From Allantophomopsis cytisporea (taxonomy: Eukaryota > Ascomycota > Leotiomycetes > Phacidiales > Phacidiaceae): a stretch of 64,000 bases of DNA. How positions within the stretch are numbered: the stretch's first letter is position 1; the number at the start of each line of letters is the position of its first letter. The position numbers were made by a program, and so were the translations under genes. The notes beneath the pieces are model-generated. The model saw only the letters and a program-made list of their open reading frames with translations. It had not been told where the DNA came from and ran no database searches. Where the stretch lies: the NCBI GenBank assembly GCA_024752435.1, contig CP103032.1, positions 868,001 to 932,000 of the forward strand, in the 5' to 3' direction. Positions 45,191 through 56,738 of this stretch are shown piece by piece.

Positions 45191-46196
45191 TCGGAGTATT
45201 GTACTGTTGGCCTCGGCTGAATTTCCACACGCTTTGGTGCATATGTATTCTTTTTTCAGACGGTGACTTGGTACCTGTGGTGTGTGCTGGGATGTCTATT
45301 TTTATGCTCATGTAGAGGGTACATGTGCAGAGTACATCAACAAGCGTACTATCTCCGAGCATTTCTATGTACTCAATACTTCGTTCTCATGTAGAAAGTT
45401 TCCTGTGCCTGTGCGGTTAAGTACTAGCACTCTCGGCGCGTTGCATGGTGGCGCCCACCTAACAAACCTCTCCCTCTGTACCTTTCCATACTCTGCTCCG
45501 TATTCTCCTTATGCCTTGCAGCTTCGCGTCTCCCGCTACCGTGCTGCTCAGCCTGTCCATCAATATCAATGGCTGTGTGGTTTTTTGGCCCGCTGCTTGA
45601 GGCGTTATTGGCGTGCTTGGAACACTCTGCCTCCAACTGGCTTCTTCCTTGGTCGAGAAAAGAAAAAGACCGGTGCACGCCATGGTGGAGGCCAAATGTT
45701 AGTGGGCAGTTTGTCCGTGAAGGGCATATCCAGGCACATGGGAAAAAGCATCATCCATGCAGCATGCTTGTTCAAGGACTTTGATATCATTCATCTCTTA
45801 TTTGTAGAGCTGTCCACAATCTCTTTTGGTGTCCTTCCTCCATCTAGCTGATCTACTTCTACCCTTAAACACTACCTCTCCTCCGCACTACTCTTCACAT
45901 ATCAGCGACCTCCGGAGGACAATTTCAAAGATTTTCTTTTGCAACCCATTTTCGCTCCCTTTCATCTGTAAACAAAGTCCGAACCCTCGCTGTGGATCAC
46001 TTTCATATCCTACCGAGGATCATTCACACCCCGCAAGAGCATCCGTGAGCAATAAACTGACGAATCCGCTGGCGATCGCTCAAATACCCTGCGGAAGACC
46101 TCAGACATACCAGTGGGGAGGTCTAGCCACCGACGTCGAGATCGGCTCTGAGTGATTTAGGTTGACCCTGGTCAAAAGGATTCAAAACCCGCTCCA

Positions 46197-48990
46197 ATGT
46201 CCCTTCGTTCCCCTCGATCACCGACTTTCAATAATCAGGGCTTTGAACCTCTGCGAAACTCGCATTCACAATCCGCGAGCATGGGCACGAATAATGATGG
46301 CATACCATTGCAGCCGGTCCGAACCGGTAACTCAACCGGCGCTCGAAGACAAGGTGAAGGAGTTGCCCCGGTCGATTTCGCGCAGCAGGATACCTTTCAT
46401 CCGGAAACGTTGGGCGACAATGAGAAAAATGGCCTACAGAAGCTCAGAAGTCGAGTTGCTGGAAGACGTAAAGTCAAGAAAATCAATTCACGGCCTGTGC
46501 GTATTGGCACTGATGGACAGGAGGAATCCATAACGCCAATGGGGAGGTTGTACAACAAGATTGTTAATTTCTCCATCGTCACGCGTTACTTTGTCTATGT
46601 ACTTCCAGTTGCTCTTTGTATTGCAGTGCCAATTGTCATTGGTGTTACTGTTGCAAAAGGCGCTCGTATTGGAGGCGTTAGGATCTTCTGGTTTTTCTTA
46701 TGGATTGAGACGAGTTGGCTGAGTTTGTGGATCATCAAGCTTCTTGCGAAGCTGGTTCCTAAGGTCTTCATGTTTCTCATTGGTGTTGTCAGTTCCGGAA
46801 CAAGAAAGTATGCGCTGTTGCTCAAAGCTTTGGAAATTCCTATCTCTCTCATCGGCTGGGCTGCTGTGACTTTTGGAACTTTCGAAATCTATACTACTCG
46901 TCCGGACAACATTGAGATGGGCTGGTTAAAGATCATGAAAAAGATTCTTACTGCATGTCTCATTGCTTCTGGTATCTACCTCGGCGAGAAGTTAATTGTC
47001 CAACTTATCAGCATTGGTTACCATCAACGATCCTTCGCACTTCGCATCCGGGAATCCAAGCGAAACGTCTTTTTACTTGGTCTATTGTACGACGCTTCCA
47101 GGACTCTATTCCCCATGTACTGCAGAGAGTTTGCAGAGGAAGATTATATTATTAATGACAGCATTGAGTCTTTCTTGGCAAACCAAGTTGGGGGTGGTCA
47201 TGCCAGATCTGCTTCGGGTAGCATGACTCCTATGCGACTCATTGGAGACATCGGACGTGTTGGTGACAAAGTCACGTCAGCGTTCGGTAACATTGCATCA
47301 GAAATCACTGGGAGAAAGGTCTTTAACCCTACTGGAGCACACAGCATTGTCGTTGAAGCTTTAGAGAAGAAAAGGTCTGCCGAGGCATTGGCAAGGCGTC
47401 TTTGGATGTCATTTGTAGTTGAAGGCAGGGATGCTTTGTTCCTTGACGATATCGAGGAGGTCCTTGGTCCAGCTAGAAAGGAGGAGGCCGAAGAGGCTTT
47501 TGTTGCCCTGGATAATGACGGAAACGGCGATATCAGTCTAGACGAGATGATTATGAAGGTTGTTGAGATTAGCCGGGACCGTAAGGCTATTGCGAGTAGT
47601 ATGCACGATGTTGGAGAGGCAATTGGTGTTCTTGATCAAGTCTTGTCCTCTGTGGCTTTCGTCATCGTCGTCTTCATTTTTGGTATGTAGACTCTGTCTT
47701 TCTTCATGAGTTGCCCTCTAACCCTTTGCAGTCGCTCTACTGAACTCCAGCTTCACCACTACTCTTGCCACTGCTGGAACTACACTTCTTTCCCTGTCCT
47801 TCGTCTTCTCAGTCACTGCCCAAGAGTTCCTTGGTTCCTGCATCTTCCTCTTCATCAAGCACCCATTCGATGTTGGAGATCGTGTTGATATCAGCGGAGA
47901 GTATCTCGTTGTTGAGCAAATATCTCTTCTTTATACTGTTTTCAAGCGAATTGACACCATGAAGGTGACACAAGTCCCAAACATCGTTCTTAATTCCTTA
48001 TGGGTTGAGAACATTTCTCGCTCCAAGGCCATGAAGGAGCAACTGGACATGTTCATTTCCTTCGACACATCCCTCGAAGATATCGAGCTTCTCCGCACTG
48101 AAATGGAGACCTTTGTACGCCTTCCCGAGAATTCTCGCGATTTCTTGCCTGATATGATCCTCGAGTGTACCGGTGTAGGAAACATGGACAAATTACAGCT
48201 CAAGATCGAAATCCGCCACAAGTCAAATTGGTCAAACGAGACAATCCGGGCAGCCCGCCGCTCAAAGTTTATGTGCGCATTGGTCCTGGCCCTCCGCAAG
48301 GTGCCCATATACCCTCCAGGAGGTGGTTCTGCTGCTCTTGGAGACCCAGCAAATCCAAGCTACTCTGTAGCTGTCAGTAACGAGATCGCCGCCGAAGCCC
48401 GCGCCAAGTATGCCGAGGCCAAAGAAAGCAAGCGATTTGTACCTACAAAGAAGGATGAACCTAAGCCAGCTGAGAGCTCCAGATCCGGAATTGAACGCTC
48501 CAACTCATCTTCTAACAACCTCGCTACCAATGCCGAAGCGGCAGCCATGGAGGCTATGAACGCACGAAGACCTGCGGCTGACGCTGGACGTGACGAATGG
48601 GGCTCCACGGACAATGTTACATTGGCGTCGGATGAGGCCTCTGCTGAACGTCAACGCGAAGGCGATATCGAAGATCTTCGCCAAGGTCTGTTAAAGAGAG
48701 AGAGCACTCGCGGCCGTAGAAAGCCTGGAGAGTCAGTGCCACCATTGCCATCAAATTTGGCACCGGGGTTCAGTATCACTCGCTCCGGCTCTGGTAGCCG
48801 TGGCCGCATGGAAGGCCTTGATGAGGAAGCTATGATGGGTGATACTGCCTACTATGGCACCCAGGGAGGCTATTATGCTAACTCTCAGGGGGGTGCGTCA
48901 GCTTCGGATGGCGAACCATTAAGAAGTCGGCCCAGTAATGCGTCAGGACGCGTGCCGAAGTTAACACTTAGCCGGAGTCGCGGTCAATAG
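46197..48990 (+). CDS. MscS-family mechanosensitive channel with EF-hand
   Basis: Exons 46197-47682 and 47732-48990 give 914 residues; the junction codon is G|TC, giving IFG-V-ALLNSSF. After a polar N-terminus (1-125) there are about four hydrophobic helices between 130 and 300. A canonical EF-hand loop follows at about 437-450 (DNDGNGDISLDE, all Ca2+ ligands present). Then come the final pore helices (SSVAFVIVVFIF and the Ala/Thr-rich segment after the intron) and the MscS beta domain (HPFDVGDRVDISGEYLVVE). The C-terminal 250 residues are disordered, rich in Ser, Arg and Gly. Family knowledge: fungal relatives (Msy1/Msy2 in fission yeast) sit in the endoplasmic reticulum and control Ca2+ rise and survival under hypo-osmotic shock. 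Organelle assignment here is inferred. Confidence 0.94.
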
Positions 48991-49267
48991 AGAAACATGT
49001 ATAGAAGAAGCCTGGAATATGTCGGATGGACTGGAATGGGACTTGGGGTTTAGATAATGTTTGTGTATTTTATATCGGTCGAGATTTCAGGCCACGCTGT
49101 GCTGCATTTACAGGGTTTGCGTTGCATGGTTGCGATCTCTTAGGGCGATATGGCATTGTAGTGATAAACTTGAGGAATAAATAGTATATTCATGACTCTG
49201 TTCAACTACTCGTGATCAGAAACCCTTTATATGATCACTTCAAATCTGACTCCGATTCCTGACAACA

Positions 49268-50985
49268 TTAAGGCGTCCACGCATCAGTAGCTCTCTTTCC
49301 AGTCAAGAGCTCCGGTAATCCATTCTCCCTAACCAAGAGAATATCCTCATGGCGTACACCAAATTTATCAACAAGATAAATTCCTGGTTCGCTTGTGAAA
49401 GCCATTCCCTTCTTCAAGAGCGTCCCAGTGTTTCCCTTGTTCAGATACGGGCTCTCATGAGCCTTGATACCGATACCATGACCTACACGGTGCGTGAACG
49501 CGTCTCCGTACCCAGCGTCAGTGATGACTCCCCGAGCTGCGATATCGACGCTTGCAGCAGTGTTATTCTCGACAAGAGCGGACAGCGAGGCGGTTTGTGC
49601 GTCAAATACAATGTCCCATACGGCTAGCTTCTCGCGGATCATAGGGGATAGCTGGGAGTACTCTTGTACTGTTGACGGGCGTGGATAGAAGGGTGGGAAG
49701 AATGTGCGGCAGATGTCCGATGAGTAGCCATACAAATGGGCACTGCGTATATTAACGGCTATGGTCTTAAATTGGCGAAGAGATGTTCTTGTGCTTACCC
49801 AACGTCTATGAGCACAAATGTCTCTGCCTCTAATACCTTGCTGCCATCCGTGCCTCCGTGCGGGTTCGATGCATCCTCATCTGCCATTGTCAGTAATTTT
49901 CTTGAGAATGAATGCATACACTCCTTACCAAATAGCACGATGTCAAAGAAAGGCTCAAGTCCGGCTGCTCTCAACGCACCGTCTAAGCCATCCATAACCT
50001 CGTTCTCTGTCAAACCAGCATACAAGCACTCTCTCATAGCTCGCACCGCTTCAACAGTCCCTGTGTTTACAGCTCTCAAAATCTCTACTTCCTGGGGACT
50101 TTTAGTTTGCTTAACCCTTTCAACCTCCCCACCTAATCCAACAACATCAAACAACTTCCCGAGACCGCGCTGTATGAAGTCGCGCATCTCCTCGTCCACC
50201 ATAAATCTGGGCGTTGAGGATGGGAAGGTACTCGTCCAATATGAACGCAGGGTCTCGTACGGGTCCCAATGTTCCTCCCATGGGATGATGGTAAGTGGTT
50301 CCGTGAAGGGCATGTGCAGAAGACGGGCACGCTCGGCTTCGAAGGAAGGGGCCAGGAAGAGGGTCTGCGCTGTTATCTTGGATGTTTGAGCGTTCACTTG
50401 GGGGAGAACGAGCATGAGGAATGGGCGCTCTTCGGGCTGTAAGAGTTAGCTAGGTCTCCAGTACATGCTTGAGGATGGAAGAATCTGACCTCCCATACCT
50501 CCCAGTCTTTCTGGCTTATATTGGCATAGTACTGGAAAGTATATCCGGGCTCGACGACGAAGGCTGATATGCCATCTGTTACCAAAGCTTGTGCTAATCT
50601 ATCCCGCCTCTCTACAAACTCAGAAACTGAGAGTGGAGATGCGGATTGTAAGAATGGAAGACCAGTGTTGAGGAAGTTTGAAATCGAGCATTGCTTGAAT
50701 TCTTCGAGCTTCTTGGATGCTTCCGACTGAAAACTGAAAAGATCAGGCGAAGGGACTTGAGGCCCGAAACCTTTATGGTAGCGATCCTGTAGTACATAAG
50801 AATTGAAGCCAGACAGGAGTCTTCTAGATACTTATACTTACAACGACATAAAATGCGCCGATGATAACAACTGCAATGATATTCACTATACGCAGCATGC
50901 TTTGCCATAGCTCCTGCTGACGACGTTTTTCAGCGGCTGGACGATGATGAGGTAAGATGGCCTCATCGTCATAATTCTTCTCCAT
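49268..50985 (-). CDS. M24B Xaa-Pro peptidase with N-terminal membrane anchor
   Basis: Exons 50985-50842, 50786-50490, 50436-49929, 49880-49799 and 49742-49268 give 501 residues. Residues 1-29 are polar and 30-48 hydrophobic (VNIIAVVIIGAFYVV), predicting a type II anchor with the catalytic part outside the cytosol. The creatinase-like N-domain covers about 100-250. The pita-bread domain carries all five dinuclear-metal ligands: Asp342 (LIDVG), Asp353 (SSDICR), His432 (GHGIG), Glu462 (SEPGIY) and Glu476 (RHED). It should remove the N-terminal residue from peptides with proline in position two. The 48-nt intron 49928-49881 is in frame and stop-free. Removing it gives the usual VLFDEDASNPHGG, which is why I splice it; retention would add 16 residues. 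Confidence 0.9.
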
Positions 50986-51822
50986 TTTGGAGTAGCCAAT
51001 CGCCAATTCGATTGCACAGGATAAAAGAGAAAACGAAAGGACAGGCGTACAGTTACTTCTCGATAAGAAGCTCTACGAAGCTCAAGAATCAATGCCAAGC
51101 CGAGACTGGTAATCCTCACAGATTCCTAGCAACATTACCTCTTTGCCAGAGTTTATACAACTTCTGATCTAAGTTACAGCACTCCGCACATTGTTGCTGC
51201 ATGTAGAAAATTGAGGGTGTATGCCGGCACTGGATTATCTTGGAGATGATTCTCGGCTTCTCTATCCAATCACTCCACTCAACCCTGGCAACCCAAGCAG
51301 GCTAATCGGCTTATCGCCTATGGCACCGACTCGGGTTTCAACGTCGCCCGGAAGTCCATATCCCACTCACCCACTTTTGACGTCTTGGACTCAAATCGCA
51401 TAGAAATCATGATTCGTCTAACATGATTTGGGATATCTGCTCCACTTCAGGGATGATTTCCACGGGGTACTCCGATTGCATACCGTGGAGAGATAAAGCA
51501 AGTTGTTTACCGCCGCAAAAATTACTTGCCCGTCTTTGGTTATCTATTGGCACGTACAGAATCATCTTGTGATCTAGGATAATTTACTGGTACAAATTCT
51601 TTGCTTGTCCAAGATACTTCGGTCTTGAGACGATCTTCCAAGTAAGGTTACATACATCTCATGCGCTCCACGAATACACGATAAGAAATATGCGACTAGA
51701 TAGTAGTCTGAACGGTAGGTGAATCTCATATATGTAGATGTGGGGAAGCTTTGTTCCTCCTGGCTCATTCGAAACCATTTCTTATACTTGATTCCAACCC
51801 AGTGTCTGAGGCTGCACTCACA
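50986..51822. promoter_or_regulatory. Divergent intergenic region, peptidase / transporter
   Basis: 837 bases between two divergent starts. Open frames of about 60 codons on each strand look random. No specific site assigned. Confidence 0.45.
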
Positions 51823-53340
51823 ATGGCGACTCCAGAGCCTATGAAAGAGCTCAATGATAGCAAAGAGATCGCCATCTTTTCGTCGAATTCAGACAATGAT
51901 AACGAGCAAGTCCTTGAAGCGTCCAGCAACGATGTCACTACTTACTCAAAGCTCTCGACGACATTGATGGTCATTTTCTCCGGGCTTGCTATCGGGTCTG
52001 ATGGATTCAATGCTAGTATTATTGGGAACCTTTCCCTAATCTTCGCTGTAATCTACCCAGACCTGTCAACTGCAATGTACTCCCGCCTTTCCAACGCCTT
52101 CATGGTAGGCATGATCGTGGGTATGCTGGGGTTCGGTTATCTTGCCGATAGACTCGGAAGAAAAAGCGGTGCCGTCCTCACTACTGTTATCCTCGTTGTG
52201 GGGATCGCTATGTCTGCAGGTGCAAGTGGCGAAGACCAACTAGGCATGTTTTGGATGCTGGTTATCAGTCGAGGGATAGCTGGCGTGGGAGCAGGTGGAG
52301 AATATCCTGTGGCAGCAAGCGGTGGTGTTGAGGCAACCGATGAGAACTCTACTACACGCAATAACCGAGGATTCATCTTCGCACTTATAGGAGATCTCTC
52401 AGCGACATTTGGATTCGTATTCGGTGGATTAGTACCACTGCTCTTGATTCTCTGCTTCCATCAGAATGTAGCACACTACGAGAAAGTCTGGAGAATCTCT
52501 CTCGCAATGGGTCTGATCCCTCCTCTCAGCATCTTCTGGTTTCGATACAAGATGGCTGTCAGCACAGCTTACCGAAAGTCCGCCGCCAGGAAACAGCATA
52601 TTCCATACTGGCTGATTGTGAAGAGATATTGGCGACCACTACTTGGCTGCTCTTTAGGCTGGTTTCTTTACAACTACATCTCCTATCCTTTCGGTCTCTT
52701 TGCATCCACCATTATCAGCCGCTTGAACATCGGTGACTCGCTTGTTAAGAACATGGGCTGGGGAACAGTCATTAACTGCTTCTATATTCCTGGTGCATTT
52801 ATCGGCGGATACTTATCTGACAAGATTGGCCGTCGACAGACTATGGCTCTCGGCTTCTGCGTTCAAGCATGTTTGGGCTTCATTCTTGGCGGAGCACTTG
52901 GGAGTATCGAGACTATTCTGCCTCTGTTCATCGTTCTCTATGGTCTGTTCTTGACCTTGGGCGAGGTCGGACCAGGTGCTACCATTGTTCTCACATCTTC
53001 TGAGTCATTCCCGACCTCCATCCGTGGCCAATGCTTGGGCCTTATTGCTGCCTTTGGTAAAGCTGGCGCTGCTGTGGGAACCGCCGTATTTGCTCCAATT
53101 CTTGCCAGTTTCGGTACAAGTGTGTATAGGGGGAATCAGGCTGTATTTTTGATAGGCAGTGCGTTTGCGTTCGTGGGTGCGTTAACGAGTTGGTTCATTA
53201 TTCCAGATATCAGTAACAGGCTGGAGAACGAGGATGAGGCCTGGAAGCAATACCTTCGGGATAATGGCGTGGTTATTGAATGGGGTGATGGTGTCTCTAA
53301 AGATCCGGAGGGAGTCAACAAGGACGCTGTTGTAAGCTAA
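51823..53340 (+). CDS. MFS transporter, GIT1 (glycerophosphoinositol permease) type
   Basis: Single exon, 505 residues from the Met at 51823. An in-frame ATG at 51751 would add 24 residues, but the shorter form matches the family's polar N-terminus. Twelve hydrophobic helices are visible. The MFS motif after helix 2 is GYLADRLGRKSG and its repeat in the second half is GYLSDKIGRRQT. The block GVGAGGEYPVAASG after helix 4 is typical of the phosphate:H+ symporter/GIT1 group. The C-terminus is acidic and cytosolic. Relatives import glycerophosphodiesters such as glycerophosphoinositol or phosphate; substrate cannot be fixed from sequence. Located in the plasma membrane by family. Confidence 0.9.
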   Translation: MATPEPMKELNDSKEIAIFSSNSDNDNEQVLEASSNDVTTYSKLSTTLMVIFSGLAIGSDGFNASIIGNLSLIFAVIYPDLSTAMYSRLSNAFMVGMIVGMLGFGYLADRLGRKSGAVLTTVILVVGIAMSAGASGEDQLGMFWMLVISRGIAGVGAGGEYPVAASGGVEATDENSTTRNNRGFIFALIGDLSATFGFVFGGLVPLLLILCFHQNVAHYEKVWRISLAMGLIPPLSIFWFRYKMAVSTAYRKSAARKQHIPYWLIVKRYWRPLLGCSLGWFLYNYISYPFGLFASTIISRLNIGDSLVKNMGWGTVINCFYIPGAFIGGYLSDKIGRRQTMALGFCVQACLGFILGGALGSIETILPLFIVLYGLFLTLGEVGPGATIVLTSSESFPTSIRGQCLGLIAAFGKAGAAVGTAVFAPILASFGTSVYRGNQAVFLIGSAFAFVGALTSWFIIPDISNRLENEDEAWKQYLRDNGVVIEWGDGVSKDPEGVNKDAVVS

Positions 53341-54094
53341 GTCAATATTTAATTTATTGTAAGGTATATACTACAACGTGTAAAATAGTCGACAGTAAGC
53401 GCTGTAAGCATGTGTTGAATATATACAATCATCATGCAAATAGTTCATCGCCTGAGCATTTGCAATCTTTGTGTCAGAGCCATGTAGCAATTTTCGGATA
53501 CCATTCATGTTCTCAATTTGCATGGATTGAATTGGAGTTTTACTTTAGACAAGATGAAGTATCTTCACATCTCATGAACCTATATCGAACATAAAACCAT
53601 GACTCTGTCGAGAGTTTTCACCCTCACAATACTACATCTCTTGCTTGGCGCTCATAAGATCATTTTACCACGAATATCATCATACCGGCTACAAACTCAC
53701 CAAAACTAACCCCCAAGAGAGCTCTATTGTAGATTTGACTCCTCGATGTGACGATGCTGTTGAATACCATGACATTGTACAGCCATGAGTACCAATAAGT
53801 CACTCTAGTTAAACTCTCAGAATGTTGACGAATCGATAACATTTGTATTTTAAGATAGGTCATCGTCAGCAGAAATATCATGGATTGAAGAGCCACCTCT
53901 GTGAAGAGTGGATTTAGACTTCTAACCAGCAGCTCCAAGCTATAAGCTCTCGCTAGACCATCTGATGCTATCCCAATATGCACGTTGGGAAATGCGCTCC
54001 TTACGAGACTACATATCATATCTGCTAGACCTGGAGAAACAATCATATAGAAACACTATCATTGGAAAGATAACTATGCGCAGCCTGATACAGA

Positions 54095-54262
54095 GTACAC
54101 TTTTTCTTGGGGTTCAAGGCAATCGTCATCGTCCTTGTCATCGTTGTCACCACTACCCTCGTCATGATTCCGTCCAATACAACAGGAGCCGTTTTTATCG
54201 AGACTTTTAATCACCTGTACCAAAGTTGGGCATACACCTGCGTTTCTATTGGTGGTAGCTAA
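54095..54262 (+). pseudogene. Possible relic of an amino-acid/APC-type permease
   Basis: A 55-codon open stretch without start, ending in TAA. It has one strongly hydrophobic helix (AIVIVLVIVVTTTLVMI) followed by PSNTTGAVFIETFNH. This resembles the segment of fungal APC permeases where a helix is followed by a short loop reading roughly N-S/T-x-x-F-V-F-x-x-F-N. The flanking DNA gives no continuation in any frame with plausible splice sites. The match is by pattern only. Confidence 0.25.
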
Positions 54263-55968
54263 ATGGTACTAGAATATCATGTCAGATTCCCGCTATAAAT
54301 AACAGCTGGTACTTAGTGGGAAAGACGTCTCAGAGATTAATGGAAGATGCTGCGGAAAACCAACAAAGGACGACCAGCAAAAGCTAATTCTGTAGCTGTC
54401 GGGATATACACAAGACAGCGATAGCTGCTCATCGTATCGATACCACGTACTACACTTGAAAGCGAAAGAGGATGGAAGCAAGACATGCTTTGTTTTCTGT
54501 GAGGACATCGTTAATACTGCTCCGTTTGCGCTGATCACATTCCAATTATTTCATAGCTATTACCTCGAAATAAAGTTGACAAAGTTTCCGTCATCAGCAT
54601 GCTATGAGAGCTTGGACACCGTAAACTTTGATACCATTCGTGCTCACCGATCCAAGAGCGGAGTCGGTGTGGTGATTTCTTATTCTGAAACATTTATCAT
54701 CAGAGTCAGGCTAATGCTGCGATAGCATCATAATGCACCACCACATTGAGCCTAAAGTGCACGGAAAAGACAGGGCTCTACGTAGAAAGGTTGCGAAAGC
54801 GCCCGCCACAAAGCTTTAATCATTCTGATTGCGCGCTGTGCTACTTCAGAGTGCTGCCCTACGGTGGATATGGGCGACGCACATGTCAAAGTCTGATGGA
54901 CCCTGATTCTCCGTTTGCGGTCCAATATGGATCAGATTCGATCAGGAACTTCATTCATGTTTTGGAAAACATCTGGCCACTCTCCATTCTTGTTTCAAAC
55001 CCTCTGTCAATCTGATGATCCGATTTGAGCAGCACTCCCGCGCCCAACAGCAACCTTCGACTCATCTCCAAATACCAGATCGCAAGGCAAAAGGCTAAGG
55101 TGCCAACCGAGAGGAGATCGACCGTTCTCCTGTGAGAGTTCTCCGTTATTGGTGCCCCAGGTGCCACTGTGCCGGTGGGAATGCATAGGGCCACACAGGG
55201 CCAGTTGTTTAGTTATGATCAGCAGAAATGCACTGTCTCCTCTTTGCACGTCTTTGCACAATCTGCGCAGAGCTGCAGGACTACGTCGTTGGTGTTGGTG
55301 TGCTACGCCTCACAGATCATACAGTTTCCGGCAATAATCTGCACAGTGATGGTCGGTTTCTGTCCAGGAGGGGTGAGAATGCTTGGCCAGGATCATCAAG
55401 ATTCACTGAAGTGACTGGATCAAACTGATGAATGGGTATTGTTTTGCATCTGGCGACTGAAATGCGAGGAGTAGCGGATGAGGGAAGAGGAGTCCAGCAG
55501 GAGTGAGAGTGAGAGAGCCAGGTAATAGTCAGGTATGGAGCGGAAGGACGCGGAGGATTGAGAATGGTAGTCTCTATGAGACCCTTTGTGTTTTTAGAAA
55601 AGATCATAAGAAAAGATGTATTCAGCAGTGTCCTGAGTACATACTCCCTGAAGGAGAAGTATTTATAACAAATGGGTCATCATCGCATATTGCTGGATTT
55701 ACTTTCTTGTTTAAGTTCTCCTTCTCATCTTCTCCAGCTACAATCCCCTCCCCCGTTCCTGGTGATGAAGATCTTGGATTGAGAATCCGATGATTCTTGT
55801 TTGTGATTTCCATCAATAGATACAACTATTTTCCAGCAATCCCAGCAGCCTCACAGAAGCCACAACCTTCTTTTCTGTACAAAAGCAAGGGCGAAACACA
55901 CGGAACACGGGCAGCAACAACCGCGACTGCTTACCTTATGACTTATCCATAAAAGCACTCACTCCACT

Positions 55969-55993
55969 ACACCATACCATACCATACCATACT
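55969..55993 (+). repeat. CCATA pentanucleotide repeat
   Basis: About four perfect CCATA units plus partial flanks in intergenic DNA upstream of the Ser/Thr-rich gene. Confidence 0.88.
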
Positions 55994-56738
55994 ACGTACA
56001 ACTTCACTTCCTTACCTTGTTCGGAGTGCGCAGTATTGCTTTTGTACTGGAATGCACTGCCACCAACGGGAACGAGGAACTTCGAAAGACGCGAATAAAG
56101 TACGCCAATATCCGATAGGATTGGCCCTCTCTTATCGCACATCTACAGCTTCAGAACATCATAACTTCTGGAACTTACAAAACTGACTCGTTTCGCACCT
56201 TTCATTTCTCGCCAACATCATATTGGAATAGCCTGTGCAAGCATACGAGGGCACATTCGAAACCGCGACGCCCGTCTTCCATCTTCTTGAATTTCGATCT
56301 TCCACACACATCCAAATCAACAGGCTTCTTTGTAGGAGAGACCTCCGCACGCACCCCATAACACTGCTACTATTCATACAAGGTGCTGGTATAGTGTGAC
56401 GAAGTGGGTTGATTTTGAGGTGCTAGCTAGGAAATCTAGGAAGGCGCTCTACGCACGAGTCAGGGCTTAGGTGCTTCACCTGCGTCATCGTCACCTGAAG
56501 CAACATCAGTGCCAGCATCAGGACTGTAACAAATACCAGTTGATATTGAGTGAGGGAGGCCCTTCCAACTGCTACTTGGTTCCTGGGCTTTGCATTGTCA
56601 AATGGTCACGAGTGCCCTGATGGACCCAATTATTCCGATTTAGCTCAAGCAAAACACAGACAAAGTCGTTGTTTGCTCACATAGTACCGGCGTTTACAAG
56701 CTTCCGGCACAAGATCGTGCGTGAAGAAGTGAGAGCAT

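Larger units (their letters stand above)
44003..46196. other. 2.2-kb intergenic region
   Basis: Upstream of the MscS gene. Several frames of 60-190 codons appear on both strands (the longest 45282-45851), none protein-like. Two short tandem repeats are listed separately. The last 400 bases are C/T-rich on the plus strand, as fungal leaders often are. Confidence 0.45.
53341..56738. other. 3.4-kb gene-poor region
   Basis: No intact gene I can support. A 128-codon minus-strand frame at 53660-54046 has a hydrophobic middle but no known domain. A permease-like plus-strand fragment is at 54095-54262. Other frames of 60-110 codons look random. A CCATA repeat lies at 55969-55993. Confidence 0.4.

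Noticed and set aside
45282..45851. 189-codon plus-strand frame before the MscS gene
   Set aside because: Composition not protein-like and overlapped by several equally open frames on the other strand.
53660..54046. 128-codon minus-strand frame with a hydrophobic middle
   Set aside because: No family recognised, no good start context and no flanking exons; could be chance in AT-balanced DNA.
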